A DNA stretch of 64,000 nucleotides from the NCBI RefSeq assembly GCF_001571145.1, contig NZ_BCTF01000015.1:62001-126000 (forward strand). The letters are read 5' to 3'. This document shows, piece by piece, positions 36,059 through 45,837 of this stretch. The first letter of the stretch is position 1. Each line of letters begins with the position of its first letter. Source of the DNA: Hydrogenophaga flava NBRC 102514 (lineage in GTDB: Bacteria; Pseudomonadota; Gammaproteobacteria; Burkholderiales; Burkholderiaceae_C). The notes below the pieces were generated by a model that had not been told where the DNA came from, did not search any database, and worked only from the letters and a program-made list of their open reading frames with translations. The position numbers were made by a program, and so were the translations under genes.

Positions 36059-36265
36059 ATGCGCACCGAACACCTGCACCAGACCCTTTCACCCCAGGCC
36101 CACGCGGCCCTGTTCGACGCCTTGCGGCACCAGGCCGAGCGCGAGCGCCGGTCTGCGGTGCAGCGCTTTGGCCAGGGCTGGGCCATGCGGTTGGGCGCAC
36201 GGGTCCGCCGCCTCGCCGCGCATCGCGGACATGGCGCTCACGCGGTTCGGCTGATGGAGGGTTGA
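36059..36265 (+). CDS. Small basic protein, hypothetical
   Basis: 68 residues rich in Arg and His (RHQAERERRSAVQRFG; VRRLAAHRGHGAHAVRL), not recognised. A good CCAGGAG ribosome site precedes the ATG and the tautomerase starts 3 bp after its stop, which supports it as a real coding unit. Confidence 0.5.
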   Translation: MRTEHLHQTLSPQAHAALFDALRHQAERERRSAVQRFGQGWAMRLGARVRRLAAHRGHGAHAVRLMEG

Positions 36266-36267
36266 AC

Positions 36268-36696
36268 ATGCCCACGCTGCTGCTCAAGATCACCCCGCTG
36301 CAGAACCCCGAGCGCTACCAGGCGCTGGCCGCGGCGCTCACCACCCTCACCGCCGAGCTCCTGCACAAGCGGCCCGAGGTGACTGCGGTGGTGATCGACG
36401 ACCTGCCGCGGGCGCGCTGGTGCGTCGGCGGGCGCACGGTGGAGGGCACCGCGGCGCTGCTGGAGATCGGCATCACCGCCGGCACCAACACCGAGGACGA
36501 GAAGGCCCGCTTCATCGCCGCCGCGTTCAACGAACTGCAGCGCCAGCTGGCCCCCGACGGTGGCTTCGAGGTGGCGAGCTACGTCACGGTGCGCGAGTTG
36601 CCGGCGACGGACTGGGGCTACGGAGGCCGGACGCAGCGGGCGCGGCAGTTGGTGCGCGCCGCTGCAAGACCAGCCGGATCGGCTGCGCCGATTTGA
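36268..36696 (+). CDS. Tautomerase-superfamily protein, internally duplicated
   Basis: 142 residues. MPTLLLKITPL exposes the catalytic amino-terminal Pro; two beta-alpha-beta units (about 2-55 and 65-125) indicate a fused 4-oxalocrotonate tautomerase dimer. RARWCVGGRTVEG and the late DWGYGGRTQRAR are family-like. The last 113 bp overlap the P450 gene on the other strand. Substrate unknown. Confidence 0.82.
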   Translation: MPTLLLKITPLQNPERYQALAAALTTLTAELLHKRPEVTAVVIDDLPRARWCVGGRTVEGTAALLEIGITAGTNTEDEKARFIAAAFNELQRQLAPDGGFEVASYVTVRELPATDWGYGGRTQRARQLVRAAARPAGSAAPI

Positions 36697-38053
36697 GCGT
36701 CACGTGCAGCAGCGGTGTGGGCGGCTCGGCGCCGGGCGGCACCGCCAGCCGGTAGCGCTGCAGCAGCATGGCCGCGAGCAGAGCCATCTCCAGCTGCGCG
36801 AAGTGCTGGCCGATGCAGACGCGCGGGCCGGCGCCGAAGGGCATCCAGGCGCCTTTGGGGATCGGCGGCGCACCGGCCATGAAGCGCTCGGGCAGGAAGC
36901 GCTCGGCCTGCGGGAACAGCTGCTCGTCACGGTGCAGCACCCACGGCGTGAGGCGCAGCATCGATCCCTTGGGTATCGACCAGCCTCCTAGCGCGATGGG
37001 GGCCGTGGTGCGCCGGCTCATCAGCGCGGGCGCAGGCGGGTACAGGCGCAGCGCCTCCTTCAGCGTGGCCTGCAGCCAGGGCAGGCGCGCGGCGTCCTCG
37101 GCCGTGGGCATGGCGCCGCCGAGCACTGCGTCCACCTCGTCGGTGGCGCGCTGCGCCGCCTCCGGGTGCGAGGCCATCAGCCAGCTCCACCACAGCAGGC
37201 CGCTGGTGGTGGTGTCGTGCCCGGCCTGGAAGGTGACCATGCACTGGTCGAACACCTCCTCGGGCGTGAGCGCCGCACCGCTGTCTTCGTCGCGCAGCGA
37301 CAGCAGCATGCCCAGCAGGTCCTGCGCCTCTCCTTGCGCGGTGTCGCCTGTCGGCCGCGCGTCGATGTGGCGCTGGATCAGCCCGCGCAGGGTGCACAGA
37401 GCCTGGCGCTTGGCGCGCTTGCCCGGCAGCGGCAGCCAGTCGGGCAGGGTCATGGGCATGAACATCTCGCGGTAGCCGGTCTCGCCCAGGGTGCGGTTGG
37501 CCTCGGCGGCGCGCCGCGCGTCGCCCTCGGCCGGGTGCGAAAACAGCACCTGCAGGATCACGTCCATGGTCGCTTCGCTCCACAGATCGTCCATGGCGAC
37601 CGTGCCCTGAGACTGGTTGAGGAGCAGCGCACGGTCCAGCACCCGCTGCGCGGCCTGGGCCATCAGCGTGGCGTAGCCGGCGACGCGGCGTGGGGTGAAG
37701 GCGGGCATCAGCATGCGGCGCTGGCGCTGCCAGGTCTCGCCCTCGCTGACCAGCACGCTCTGGCCCAGCACCTGCGAGAACACCTCGATGCCGCGCTCCC
37801 AGCGGATCAGCTGCGCGTGCTGCCCCACCAGGGCCTCGCGCACCAGTTCGGGGGACATCAGGTTCCAGGCCCGTTCGTAACCGAGCCGCAGCACGCAGAT
37901 CTCGCCGTGCTCGCGGCGCATGCGTGCCTCGAACGCCAGATAGTCGTCCCGCATCTCGCGCAGCAGCGGAAGCCCCCACCAGCGATCGGGTGGACCGGGG
38001 GGCTTGTGGGGCGGTTGGCGGGCGGGGAGGGGGGAGGTGTGGGTGTGCGACAT
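36584..38053 (-). CDS. Cytochrome P450
   Basis: Heme monooxygenase of 489 residues. I-helix AGHDTTTSGLLW, K-helix ExxR in LKEALRLYPP, PERFMAG meander, and heme loop FGAGPRVCIGQ with Cys413 as thiolate ligand. Pro-rich N-terminus (KPPGPPDRWWG), no membrane anchor. ATG at 38053 preferred over an upstream in-frame one. The tail RAPTAAPAASGLRSPSPS extends past the usual end into the tautomerase gene. Redox partners are not adjacent. Confidence 0.92.
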   Translation of the reverse strand: MSHTHTSPLPARQPPHKPPGPPDRWWGLPLLREMRDDYLAFEARMRREHGEICVLRLGYERAWNLMSPELVREALVGQHAQLIRWERGIEVFSQVLGQSVLVSEGETWQRQRRMLMPAFTPRRVAGYATLMAQAAQRVLDRALLLNQSQGTVAMDDLWSEATMDVILQVLFSHPAEGDARRAAEANRTLGETGYREMFMPMTLPDWLPLPGKRAKRQALCTLRGLIQRHIDARPTGDTAQGEAQDLLGMLLSLRDEDSGAALTPEEVFDQCMVTFQAGHDTTTSGLLWWSWLMASHPEAAQRATDEVDAVLGGAMPTAEDAARLPWLQATLKEALRLYPPAPALMSRRTTAPIALGGWSIPKGSMLRLTPWVLHRDEQLFPQAERFLPERFMAGAPPIPKGAWMPFGAGPRVCIGQHFAQLEMALLAAMLLQRYRLAVPPGAEPPTPLLHVTLKSAQPIRLVLQRRAPTAAPAASGLRSPSPSPATRAP

Positions 38054-38152
38054 GGGCGTGATCCTGTCGGGTCGGCTGGCATTTGTCTTGAACGGTTCCG
38101 ACATGCCAGGGCTTGACGGCCGGGGGGTGCAAGCCTCCTACACTGCCGCTCC

Positions 38153-39064
38153 ATGGCCACCCTCAAACCCTCCGCGCTCGACTTCGACCCCGCGCTGATC
38201 CCGAGCGGCACGCTCTGGCTGCCGCGCGCCTCGCTGTCGGCATGCGTGCGCGGAGCCATGGTGCGCAGCACCGTGGGGTTCACGCTCAGCGACGCCCAGC
38301 GCCTCAACCACTTTCCGGCCTCGCCGCTGTGCAACTTGTGCTGGTGGTTCGTCGGCAGCAGCCAGCTGCTGGAGCCCTCGCGCCCAGGGCAGATGGCACA
38401 GCCCTCCGATCCGCGCCGGCCGCTCGCCGGGCGCTGGGTGTTCGGCGGCCCCTCCACCCGGCCGATGACGAGCTGGTGCCCGGGTCCGGCGCACGGGATG
38501 ATGGTGATGTTCATGCCCGACGCGCTGCACGCGATGATCGGGTTGGAACCGGCCCACTACACCGATCAACTGGTCGACGCGGCCACCGTGCTGCCGCCGG
38601 ACTGGCTCGCCATGTGCGAGCAGGTGCAGCACGCGCCGGACGACGCGCGGCGCATGGAACTGCTGGAGGACTTCCTGGAGCCGCGCTGGCAGGCCTGCCG
38701 GCCCGAGCGGCCCTTGCAGGCCCATCGGTATGCCGACTGGGTGACCCACCTGGCGCAGCGCGCGGCCGTTTCCGGACCGGGCCGCAGCCTGCGCCAGCTG
38801 GAGCGCCGTGTGAAGCGCTGGGCCGGCCTGCCGCTGCGCGAGCTGCGCGGCATGGCGCGCAGCGAACAGGCTTTCTTCGATGCCGTGACCGCGCAGGCCG
38901 AGACCGGCGGCATCCGCTGGGCCGACGTCGCCGCCGACAACGGCTACGCCGACCAGTCCCACCTGTGCCGCACGACCCGCCGCATCACCGGCTTCAGCCC
39001 CGAGGCCCTGCGCGAAGGCATCGAGAAGGACGAGGCGTTCTGGGCTTATCGGGTGTGGATGTGA
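38153..39064 (+). CDS. AraC-family transcriptional regulator
   Basis: 303 residues; C-terminal double helix-turn-helix with RWADVAADNGYADQSHLCRTTRRITGFSP. The N-terminal effector domain contains several Trp and Cys (PLCNLCWWFVGSS) and is not classed further. Divergent from P450, with about 99 bp between starts, so it may regulate it. Confidence 0.87.
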   Translation: MATLKPSALDFDPALIPSGTLWLPRASLSACVRGAMVRSTVGFTLSDAQRLNHFPASPLCNLCWWFVGSSQLLEPSRPGQMAQPSDPRRPLAGRWVFGGPSTRPMTSWCPGPAHGMMVMFMPDALHAMIGLEPAHYTDQLVDAATVLPPDWLAMCEQVQHAPDDARRMELLEDFLEPRWQACRPERPLQAHRYADWVTHLAQRAAVSGPGRSLRQLERRVKRWAGLPLRELRGMARSEQAFFDAVTAQAETGGIRWADVAADNGYADQSHLCRTTRRITGFSPEALREGIEKDEAFWAYRVWM

Positions 39065-39124
39065 GTCCGCAGACGCCTTGTAGCTGCGGCTATAGTGGCG
39101 CGAATTGTTACGGGAGGTACGAAC

Positions 39125-39664
39125 ATGGCATTGAAAAGGCCATTGACGATTCGGCGTGGGATGGCGGGCTTCGTCCTGGTGGAGCTGATGCTGGTGGTGG
39201 GCATCATCGGCATCCTGGCCGCCATGGCCCTTCCCGCATACAGCGAGTACACCACGCGCGCCCGGGTCGCCGAAGCGCTTGACCTCGGGCAGGCCGCCCA
39301 GAAACCCGTCGTCGAGTTCTACGCCCGTTGGGGCGTGATGCCTGCGAACAATGCCCAGGCCGGGCTGCCGGAGGCGCGCCGCTTGCAAGGCCGCTTCGTG
39401 GACGGCATCGAGGTGTTGCCGGGCGGGGTGCTGGTGATCAGCTTGAATGCTCGCGCGATGGCGGGCAAGTCCGGGGCTGACAAGGCGCCCTTCCACCTGG
39501 TTCTGCGCCCTGCCACCAAGCCCGGCGATGCGCTGGCGCCGCTGGCCTGGGTCTGTCAGTTCGGCGATGGGCTGGAGGGCCTGCAGGTGGCGGACATGCC
39601 CGCTGCTGCGACGAACCCGATGGCCGGTCGCTACCTTCCGGCAGCGTGCCGCAAGGCGGCCTGA
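39125..39664 (+). CDS. Type IV pilin-like protein (first of mini-locus)
   Basis: 179 residues. Prepilin motif [18 protein letters not shown]: cleavage after Gly15, Phe16 becomes residue 1 and Glu20 the +5 Glu. The C-terminal region has a Cys pair (AWVC...AAC) as in pilin D-loops. It shares [12 protein letters not shown] and LRPA...AWVC with the second pilin at 41198. GGGAGG upstream; a TATAGT at 39091 could be a -10. Unlike typical PilA, the N-terminus before cleavage is 15 residues. Confidence 0.88.
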   Translation: MALKRPLTIRRGMAGFVLVELMLVVGIIGILAAMALPAYSEYTTRARVAEALDLGQAAQKPVVEFYARWGVMPANNAQAGLPEARRLQGRFVDGIEVLPGGVLVISLNARAMAGKSGADKAPFHLVLRPATKPGDALAPLAWVCQFGDGLEGLQVADMPAAATNPMAGRYLPAACRKAA

Positions 39665-39666
39665 TC

Positions 39667-40182
39667 ATGGCTCCTGACCCTGGCTCCAAGGGCTTGCCGC
39701 CCTTGCAACTGTTCCCCCCGAGCCGGTGGAGCCGCAAGGCCTTGCCTCTGGCGCTGCTGCTGCTGGTGGTGAGCGCAGGCAACGCGCTGCTGCTGCACTT
39801 TGAGATCGACTTTGTTGACCGCGTCCGCGCCGCCGAGGCATTGGCCATGATGGGGCACGCGCGCAAGGAAATCGTGCTGGAGCGCGCTCAGCGACCTGCT
39901 GCGCGCTCGGCGGGCCCGGGGGATCCGGTCGCCCTGTCGACACTGGGCGAGCCCGCTGCGAAGCACGGGGTGGTGATCCGGTACGCACGCGACGGGGACC
40001 GGGTGGTCGCTCGCTTCAACAAGGCAAGCCAGCCCGATGAACAAGGGGTGTGGGTGCTGTCACCGGTGGAGGCGCCGGAGAACAGCGACTGGGTCTCCAA
40101 CTGGCGCTGCACTTCGCAATCCACAGGCGCATGGCAGCGCATCGCCCAAAGCACTTGCCCCGAGGACGGCGCATCACGATGA
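39667..40182 (+). CDS. Pilin-like membrane protein lacking a prepilin site
   Basis: 171 residues, one hydrophobic segment (about 24-45), no Gly-Phe cleavage site or +5 Glu. The region after it (RAAEALAMMGHARKEIVLERAQ) and the C-terminal Cys pair (WRCTSQ...STCPED) resemble the layout of the two flanking pilins, so it may be a degenerate pilin or minor subunit. Starts 2 bp after the first pilin stops and overlaps the PilC/GspF gene by 4 bp. Confidence 0.6.
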   Translation: MAPDPGSKGLPPLQLFPPSRWSRKALPLALLLLVVSAGNALLLHFEIDFVDRVRAAEALAMMGHARKEIVLERAQRPAARSAGPGDPVALSTLGEPAAKHGVVIRYARDGDRVVARFNKASQPDEQGVWVLSPVEAPENSDWVSNWRCTSQSTGAWQRIAQSTCPEDGASR

Positions 40183-41201
40183 AACAAGAACAGACGCTTT
40201 CTGAAACCGCGCTTTTGCTCGAACACCTCGCGGCCGCAACGCGCCAGCGGTTGCCGTTGCCGGCGTTGGTGTCCCGCCTTGCCGAAGGCGCCCAAGGGCA
40301 GCGCCATGCACCGGCGTTGGCCGCCCTGGCCGACGCCCTTTCCCGCGGTCAACCGCTGGGCGAGGCGTTGCAGGCCTGGCCGCGCCTAGGCCGCAACACC
40401 CTGGGTGCCTGGTTGCGCGCAGCCGAGGACGGTGGCAAGTTGCCCGAAGCGTTGGCTGTGCTGTCGGGCGATGTCCAGCTGCAGGAGCGCAGCAACCACA
40501 AGGCCCGCATCGCCTGGAGTTGGCCGTCGATGGTGCTGCTGGTGACGCTGATCGTGGCGATCGTCCTGAGCGTGTACGTGATGCCCCAGATGCGAGAGGC
40601 CTATGACTCGCTGGGAATGAGCATGCCCTTGCCGACCTGGGCTTACTTCTACGCGTTTTCATTTCCGCTGGGCCTGCCCGTGCCCCTCACCTTGCTGGCC
40701 CTGGTCACCGTCGTCTGGCTGAGATTCGATCGCACTGCCCGGAGCGATCGGTGGATGCACAGATTGCGACTGGACCGCGACCGCTGGGATGTGCAGGCCC
40801 AGTTGCGCCTGCTGCCCATGGTCGCTGCGGACCCGCCCCATGCCGCGGCGCCGGAGTTCTTGCGCTACCTGGTGGACACCACGCCGATTGCGTCTGTTCG
40901 CAAACGCCTTGAGCAGGCACGCGCCCGGATGGACCAGGGCGCCGCGCTTGCGGTCGCGTTGGAGCAGGAGCGCCTGTTGCCTGCGGCTGCGCTGGCGCAT
41001 CTTGACGTGGCGGCGCGCACCCACAACCTGCCCGCGATGACCTCGCTGCTGACGCAGCAGTTGCATGATCGATGGACGCTTGCCTCGGTTCGCTTTGAAC
41101 GCAACCTCAATCTGGTCGTTTACCTGGTGACGGCCTGGCTGGCGCTGACCTTGCTCGTCGCCGTCTACCTGCCCATCTTCAAACTGGGGCAAGTCATATG
41201 A
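40179..41201 (+). CDS. PilC/GspF-family assembly platform protein
   Basis: Inner-membrane platform of type IV pilus/type II secretion machines. 340 residues, shorter than the usual 400. The first T2SSF repeat ([11 protein letters not shown] ... [36 protein letters not shown]) is clear; the second is divergent. Three membrane segments (about 110-133, 155-175, 310-333). Coupled to genes on both sides by 4-bp overlaps. No PilB/PilT ATPase or prepilin peptidase in the window. Confidence 0.82.
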   Translation: MKQEQTLSETALLLEHLAAATRQRLPLPALVSRLAEGAQGQRHAPALAALADALSRGQPLGEALQAWPRLGRNTLGAWLRAAEDGGKLPEALAVLSGDVQLQERSNHKARIAWSWPSMVLLVTLIVAIVLSVYVMPQMREAYDSLGMSMPLPTWAYFYAFSFPLGLPVPLTLLALVTVVWLRFDRTARSDRWMHRLRLDRDRWDVQAQLRLLPMVAADPPHAAAPEFLRYLVDTTPIASVRKRLEQARARMDQGAALAVALEQERLLPAAALAHLDVAARTHNLPAMTSLLTQQLHDRWTLASVRFERNLNLVVYLVTAWLALTLLVAVYLPIFKLGQVI

Positions 41202-41713
41202 AAACACGTCCAAACCGCCACGACGGCTTCACCCTGATCGAACTGATGGTGGTTGTGGCCATCATCGGCATCATGGCCACCCTCGCGGTTCCGTCCTACC
41301 AGGACCGGATCATCCGCGCCCAGGTGAAGGAGGCGCTGGGTCTGGCGAGCTTTGCCCAGGAGGGCGTCCAGACCTTCCAGCGCACGCACCGCCAACTGCC
41401 CGCCAGCAACGCCGAGGCAGGACTGCCGCCGGCCGACAAGATCGTGGGCAACTATGTGGTCGGTGTGCGGGTGGAGGCGGGCGCTACGCATCTGACCTTC
41501 GGCAACAACGCCAACCGGAACCTTGCCGGCAAGACGCTCACGCTGCGCCCGGCCATCGTCAAGGACCATCCGCAGGTGCCGATCGCTTGGGTGTGCGGTC
41601 AGGCCGGGGTGCCTGCGCAGATGCAGGCCATGGGTGAGAACCGCACCGATCTGCCAATGGAGTTTCTTCCCATCGACTGCCGGCCCGGTCCCACCGGCGC
41701 TTCCCCGTCCTGA
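41198..41713 (+). CDS. Type IV pilin (second of mini-locus)
   Basis: 171 residues with a canonical prepilin leader of 10 residues: [22 protein letters not shown], Glu at +5. C-terminal Cys pair (AWVC...PIDC). Similar to the pilin at 39125 across the whole length, so the locus carries a duplicated pilin flanking PilC. A strong terminator follows. Confidence 0.9.
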   Translation: MKTRPNRHDGFTLIELMVVVAIIGIMATLAVPSYQDRIIRAQVKEALGLASFAQEGVQTFQRTHRQLPASNAEAGLPPADKIVGNYVVGVRVEAGATHLTFGNNANRNLAGKTLTLRPAIVKDHPQVPIAWVCGQAGVPAQMQAMGENRTDLPMEFLPIDCRPGPTGASPS

Positions 41714-41717
41714 AAAG

Positions 41718-41747
41718 AAAACGGCGCCCCGAAGGGCGCCGTTTTTG
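41718..41747 (+). terminator. Intrinsic terminator after the pilin locus
   Basis: ACGGCGCCC (41721-41729) pairs with GGGCGCCGT (41734-41742), flanked by As and followed by TTTTT. Because As precede the stem it may work in both directions, ending both the pilin locus and glcB. Confidence 0.88.
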
Positions 41748-41769
41748 TCTCCTCGGCTCTACGTGATGG

Positions 41770-43977
41770 TCAGACCGCGGCCTTCACCTTCAGGCGCCAG
41801 GCGTGCAGCAGCGGCTCGGTGTAGCCACTCGGCTGTTCCTTGCCCTTGAACACCAGGTCCAGTGCGGCCTGGTAGGCCTTGCTGGTCTTCACGTTGCCGG
41901 CCATCGGCTGGTACAGCTTGTCGCCCGCGTTCTGCTTGTCCACCTTGGCGGCCATGCGCTCATACGTGTCGCGCACCTGCTGCTCGGTCACCACGCCGTG
42001 GTGCAGCCAGTTGGCCACGTGCTGGCTGGAGATGCGCAGCGTGGCGCGGTCTTCCATCAGGCCGATGTCGTTGATGTCCGGCACCTTGGAGCAGCCCACG
42101 CCCTGGTCGACCCAGCGCACCACGTAACCCAGGATGCCCTGGATGTTGTTGTCCAGTTCTGCCTGCTTCTCGGCCTCGGTCCAGACCGGGTTGGCGCTCA
42201 CCGGCACGGTCAGCAGACCGGTCAGCAGATCGTCGCGCAGCTTGTCGGCCTTGATCTTCTCCAGTTCCTTCTGCACGTCGGACACCAGCACCTGGTGGTA
42301 GTGCAGGGCGTGCAGCGTGGCGCCGGTGGGCGAGGGCACCCAGGCGGTGTTGGCGCCGGCCTTGGGGTGGGCGATCTTCTGCTCCAGCATGGCCTTCATC
42401 AGGTCGGGCATGGCCCACATGCCCTTGCCGATCTGCGCCTTGCCGCGCAGGCCGCAGGACAGGCCGACCAGCACGTTGTTGCGTTCGTAGCTCTGGATCC
42501 AGGCGCTGGTCTTCATGTCGCCCTTGCGCACCATCGGGCCGGCCAGCATGGCGGTGTGCATCTCGTCGCCGGTGCGGTCCAGGAAGCCGGTGTTGATGAA
42601 CGCGACGCGGCTGCCGGCGGCTTCAATACAGGCTTTCAGGTTGACCGAGGTGCGGCGCTCTTCGTCCATGATGCCCAGCTTCACGGTCGAGTCCGACAGG
42701 CCCAGCACCTTCTCGACGCGGCTGAACAGCTCGCAGGCAAAGGCCACTTCGCGCGGGCCGTGCATCTTGGGCTTGACGATGTAGACCGAGCCCTTGCGCG
42801 AGTTGCGGATCGCGTCCTTCTTGCTCTTCTTCAGGTCGTGGATGGCGATGGTGGTGGTGACCATCGCGTCCAGGATGCCTTCGGGAATTTCCTTGCCCTC
42901 GGCGCCCCACAGGATGGCGGGGTTGGTCATCAGGTGGCCCACGTTTCGCACGAACATGAGCGAGCGGCCGTGCAGGCGCACCTTCTTGCCGTTGCTGCCG
43001 GTGTACTCGCGGTCGGCGTTCAGGCCGCGCGTCAGGGTCTTGCCACCCTTTTCGAAGGACTCGACCAGCGTGCCCTGCAGGATGCCCAGCCAGTTGCGGT
43101 AGGCCAGCACCTTGTCCTCGGCGTCCACCGCGGCCACGGAGTCTTCCAGGTCCAGGATGGTGGACAGCGCGGCTTCGACCACCAGGTCGCTCACGCCCGC
43201 GGCGTCGGTCTTGCCGATGGCGGTGGCGCGGTTGATCTGGACCTCCAGGTGCAGGCCGTTGTGCTTGAGCAGCACGGCGGTCGGTGCCTTGGCCTCGCCC
43301 TGGAAGCCGATGAACTGGCTCTTGTCGGCCAGCTTGGAGGTGCCGCCTTCGGCCAGACCCACGACCAGTTCACCGTCCTTGTTGACCTTGTAGCCGGTGG
43401 AGCCGACGTGCGAGCCCTTCTTCAGCGGGGCGCAGCGGTCGAGCACGTAGCGCGCGTATTCGATGACCTTGGCACCGCGCTTGGGGTTGTAGCCGCCCTT
43501 CTTGCCGACCTTCTCGCAGCCCTTGTCTTCGCTGATCACGTCGGTGCCGTACAGCGCGTCGTACAGGCTGCCCCAGCGGGCGTTGGCGGCGTTCAGCGCG
43601 TAGCGGGCGTTCAGGATCGGCACCACCAGCTGCGGGCCAGCCTGGGTGGCCAGCTCGTCGTCCACGTTCTTCGTGGTGGCCTTGACCTTCTTGGGCTCGG
43701 GCACGAGGTAGCCGATGGTTTCCAGGAACTTGCGGTAGGCCACCATGTTGGTGATCGGGCCGGGGTTGGCGCTGTGCCAGGTGTCCAGCTCGGCCTGCAG
43801 GCGGTCTCGCTCGGCCAGCAGGGCGGCGTTCTTGGGCGCCAGGTCGGCCACGATGCCGTCGAAGCCCTTCCAGAAGGTCTCGACGCTCACGCCGGTGCCG
43901 GGCAGGACCTGCTCGTTGATGAACTGGTACAGGTCGGTGGAAACCTGCAGACCGTGGATGCTGGTGCGTTGCGTCAT
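41770..43977 (-). CDS. glcB: Malate synthase G
   Basis: Condenses glyoxylate with acetyl-CoA to malate. 735 residues, single-chain G isoform. [43 protein letters not shown], the [14 protein letters not shown] loop and [20 protein letters not shown] are family blocks. Start ATG at 43977; an upstream frame continues into the dehalogenase gene antisense-free but without similarity. Follows the dehalogenase gene on the same strand with 35 bp between. Confidence 0.95.
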   Translation of the reverse strand: MTQRTSIHGLQVSTDLYQFINEQVLPGTGVSVETFWKGFDGIVADLAPKNAALLAERDRLQAELDTWHSANPGPITNMVAYRKFLETIGYLVPEPKKVKATTKNVDDELATQAGPQLVVPILNARYALNAANARWGSLYDALYGTDVISEDKGCEKVGKKGGYNPKRGAKVIEYARYVLDRCAPLKKGSHVGSTGYKVNKDGELVVGLAEGGTSKLADKSQFIGFQGEAKAPTAVLLKHNGLHLEVQINRATAIGKTDAAGVSDLVVEAALSTILDLEDSVAAVDAEDKVLAYRNWLGILQGTLVESFEKGGKTLTRGLNADREYTGSNGKKVRLHGRSLMFVRNVGHLMTNPAILWGAEGKEIPEGILDAMVTTTIAIHDLKKSKKDAIRNSRKGSVYIVKPKMHGPREVAFACELFSRVEKVLGLSDSTVKLGIMDEERRTSVNLKACIEAAGSRVAFINTGFLDRTGDEMHTAMLAGPMVRKGDMKTSAWIQSYERNNVLVGLSCGLRGKAQIGKGMWAMPDLMKAMLEQKIAHPKAGANTAWVPSPTGATLHALHYHQVLVSDVQKELEKIKADKLRDDLLTGLLTVPVSANPVWTEAEKQAELDNNIQGILGYVVRWVDQGVGCSKVPDINDIGLMEDRATLRISSQHVANWLHHGVVTEQQVRDTYERMAAKVDKQNAGDKLYQPMAGNVKTSKAYQAALDLVFKGKEQPSGYTEPLLHAWRLKVKAAV

Positions 43978-44012
43978 GGAAGGACTCCGTCGGTTCAAAA
44001 GGAAAAAGGAAA

Positions 44013-44723
44013 TCAGTCGAAGAAGGCGAGGACCTCGCGCAGGTTCGTGGCCGTGCGCGTGGGCGGGGTGCCCAGTTCCTCGAAGGGCTGGTTCTGGCGG
44101 TTCACCCACAGCGTGCGGTAGCCGAACCAGGTCGCGCCCAGCGCGTCCCAGGCGTTGCTGCTGACGAACACGATCTGCTGGCGCGAGAGGCCGGTCACCT
44201 TCTCGCCCTGCGCGTATGCGTCGGGGTGGGTCTTGTACTTGCGCACGCCGTCCACGCTGATCACGTGGTCCAGCAGGCCTTCCAGCCCGGCGCTGCGCAC
44301 GGCGATGCCCAGCATCTGCGGCTCGCCGTTGCTCAGAATGCCGGTGACGACGCCGCGGCTCTTCAGCGCCTGCAGCACCTCGCGGTTCTCGGGGAAAGCG
44401 CTGAGGCTGCGGTACTGGTTCATCAGCTGCGTGGCCTTGGCCTCGTAGGCGGCCCAGTCGCTGCGCGCAGCGGGCTCGATCAGCTTGATGGCGTAGGCCA
44501 GCGCGGCCTGGGTCAGTTCCCAGAACGGGCGGTAGTGGGGCTGATGGGGCGCGCCCTGGTCGCTGGTGGTCACCAGGCGGGTGTATTCGATCTGCTTGTC
44601 GCGCCAGACCGTGGCCAGCCGCGCGCCCTGGCCCGGGAACAGCTGCTGGGCAAGCAGGCCCACGCTGTACACGTCGAACAGCGTGCCGCAGGCGTCGAAC
44701 AGGACCGCGCGGGGTTTTTCCAT
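44013..44723 (-). CDS. Haloacid dehalogenase type II
   Basis: HAD-superfamily hydrolase of 236 residues resembling L-2-haloacid dehalogenases: nucleophile Asp10 in [24 protein letters not shown] (motif II Ser-Asn), KYKTHPDAY (motif III Lys) and [16 protein letters not shown] with the Asn/Asp pair. Could yield glycolate from chloroacetate, which would fit a following malate synthase after oxidation to glyoxylate; that link is inference. Confidence 0.88.
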   Translation of the reverse strand: MEKPRAVLFDACGTLFDVYSVGLLAQQLFPGQGARLATVWRDKQIEYTRLVTTSDQGAPHQPHYRPFWELTQAALAYAIKLIEPAARSDWAAYEAKATQLMNQYRSLSAFPENREVLQALKSRGVVTGILSNGEPQMLGIAVRSAGLEGLLDHVISVDGVRKYKTHPDAYAQGEKVTGLSRQQIVFVSSNAWDALGATWFGYRTLWVNRQNQPFEELGTPPTRTATNLREVLAFFD

Positions 44724-44799
44724 CCCGCCACTGTATTCGAGACTTGTCGCCTGATTAATTGCCTGAACTTTGACTTATCTGTGACAAAAAAGAGGGTAA

Positions 44800-45717
44800 T
44801 CAGCTTTCCTCGGCGGCCAGGCGCACCAGGTGGTCCCGCAGCAGGCGGGCGGCCGGGCCGAGGTCGGATTCGTCCCGGCAGCAGATCGCGAAGCGGCGTT
44901 CGGCCCAGTCCTCGTCCAGCGGCACCACGGCCAGACCCAGGGTGTCGGCCCGGGGCTGGGCCACCGCCACCGGCATCACGCCCACCGCCAGCCGGGTGGC
45001 CACCACGCGCAGGGCGGCTTCGAAGTCGGTCACGATCATGCGGTAGCGCAGGGTCTGGCCCAGCTCGGCCGCGGCGCGTTGCATCAGCGCCTGCACCGCG
45101 CTGTCCACCGGCAGGCCGACGAAGGGGTGGTCTAGCGCCTGTGCCAGCCGCACCCGCGCCAGCCCGGCCAGCGCATGGCCCCGGGGCAGCACCAGCCCCA
45201 GTCGGTCGCTGCGGTAGGGCGCGTGCGCCAGGCCGCGCAGGTCGGCGCCGTGCGGGCTGCTCCAGCAGATACCCAGCGAGGCCATGCCGTCGCGGATGCC
45301 CTGCACCACCTGCGCGCCAGAGCGCGACGCGAGTTCCACCTGGATGCCGTCGTGGCCCGGCTGGGCCAGGAAGCCGGCCACGTCGCCCGGCAGCGACGCC
45401 GCCATCACCGACGCGGTGGCCAGCAGGCGCACCTGGCCGCGCACGCCGGCCGCGAAGGCCGCCATGTCGCGTTCGATGCGCTGGGCGCCCAGCAGCAGCT
45501 CGCGCGCGTGTTCGCGCAGGCTCTCGCCGGCGGGCGTGGGCTCGACCCCGTGGCGGCGCCGGGTCAGCAGCGGCGTGCCGATCTGCGCCTCCAGCTGGGC
45601 CAGGCGCTTGCTGACCGCGCTGGCCGTCAGGTGGGCTTCGGCGGCGGCGCGGACAATATTGCGGTGGTCGCAGACGGCCACGAACAGCCGCAAGTTGGTG
45701 AGGTCCAGATCGCGCAT
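44800..45717 (-). CDS. LysR-family transcriptional regulator
   Basis: 305 residues: DNA-binding N-terminus (LRLFVAVCDHRNIVRAAAEAH; HLTASAVSKRLAQLEAQIG) and effector domain with VRLLATASVMAASLPGDVAGF. Divergent from the CoA-transferase/lyase pair with a T-N11-A dyad between, so it probably regulates that pair and itself; it also lies upstream of the dehalogenase on the same strand. Confidence 0.9.
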   Translation of the reverse strand: MRDLDLTNLRLFVAVCDHRNIVRAAAEAHLTASAVSKRLAQLEAQIGTPLLTRRRHGVEPTPAGESLREHARELLLGAQRIERDMAAFAAGVRGQVRLLATASVMAASLPGDVAGFLAQPGHDGIQVELASRSGAQVVQGIRDGMASLGICWSSPHGADLRGLAHAPYRSDRLGLVLPRGHALAGLARVRLAQALDHPFVGLPVDSAVQALMQRAAAELGQTLRYRMIVTDFEAALRVVATRLAVGVMPVAVAQPRADTLGLAVVPLDEDWAERRFAICCRDESDLGPAARLLRDHLVRLAAEES

Positions 45718-45728
45718 GGGTCAAGAAG

Positions 45729-45741
45729 TTCCATTTTGGAA
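45729..45741. promoter_or_regulatory. Candidate LysR T-N11-A box
   Basis: TTCCATTTTGGAA: dyad TTCCA/TGGAA with 3-nt centre, exactly a T-N11-A frame, in an AT-rich patch 12 bp upstream of the LysR start and about 97 bp upstream of the CoA-transferase. Confidence 0.5.
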
Positions 45742-45837
45742 AACCATGATGGCAAAAATACCGCTTTGCGCTGTTTTGGTAAAGCCTAAACTGCCATCAA
45801 CCGGCGCAACACCGATGCCCCGGAACGGAGACATTGC

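Noticed and set aside
39088-39101. Sigma-54 promoter for the first pilin
   Set aside because: GG-N10-GC spacing occurs, but the surrounding bases do not match the TGGCAC/TTGC consensus.
41803-44121. 772-codon plus-strand frame opposite malate synthase G
   Set aside because: Mirror of a conserved enzyme; no start signal or recognisable domain.
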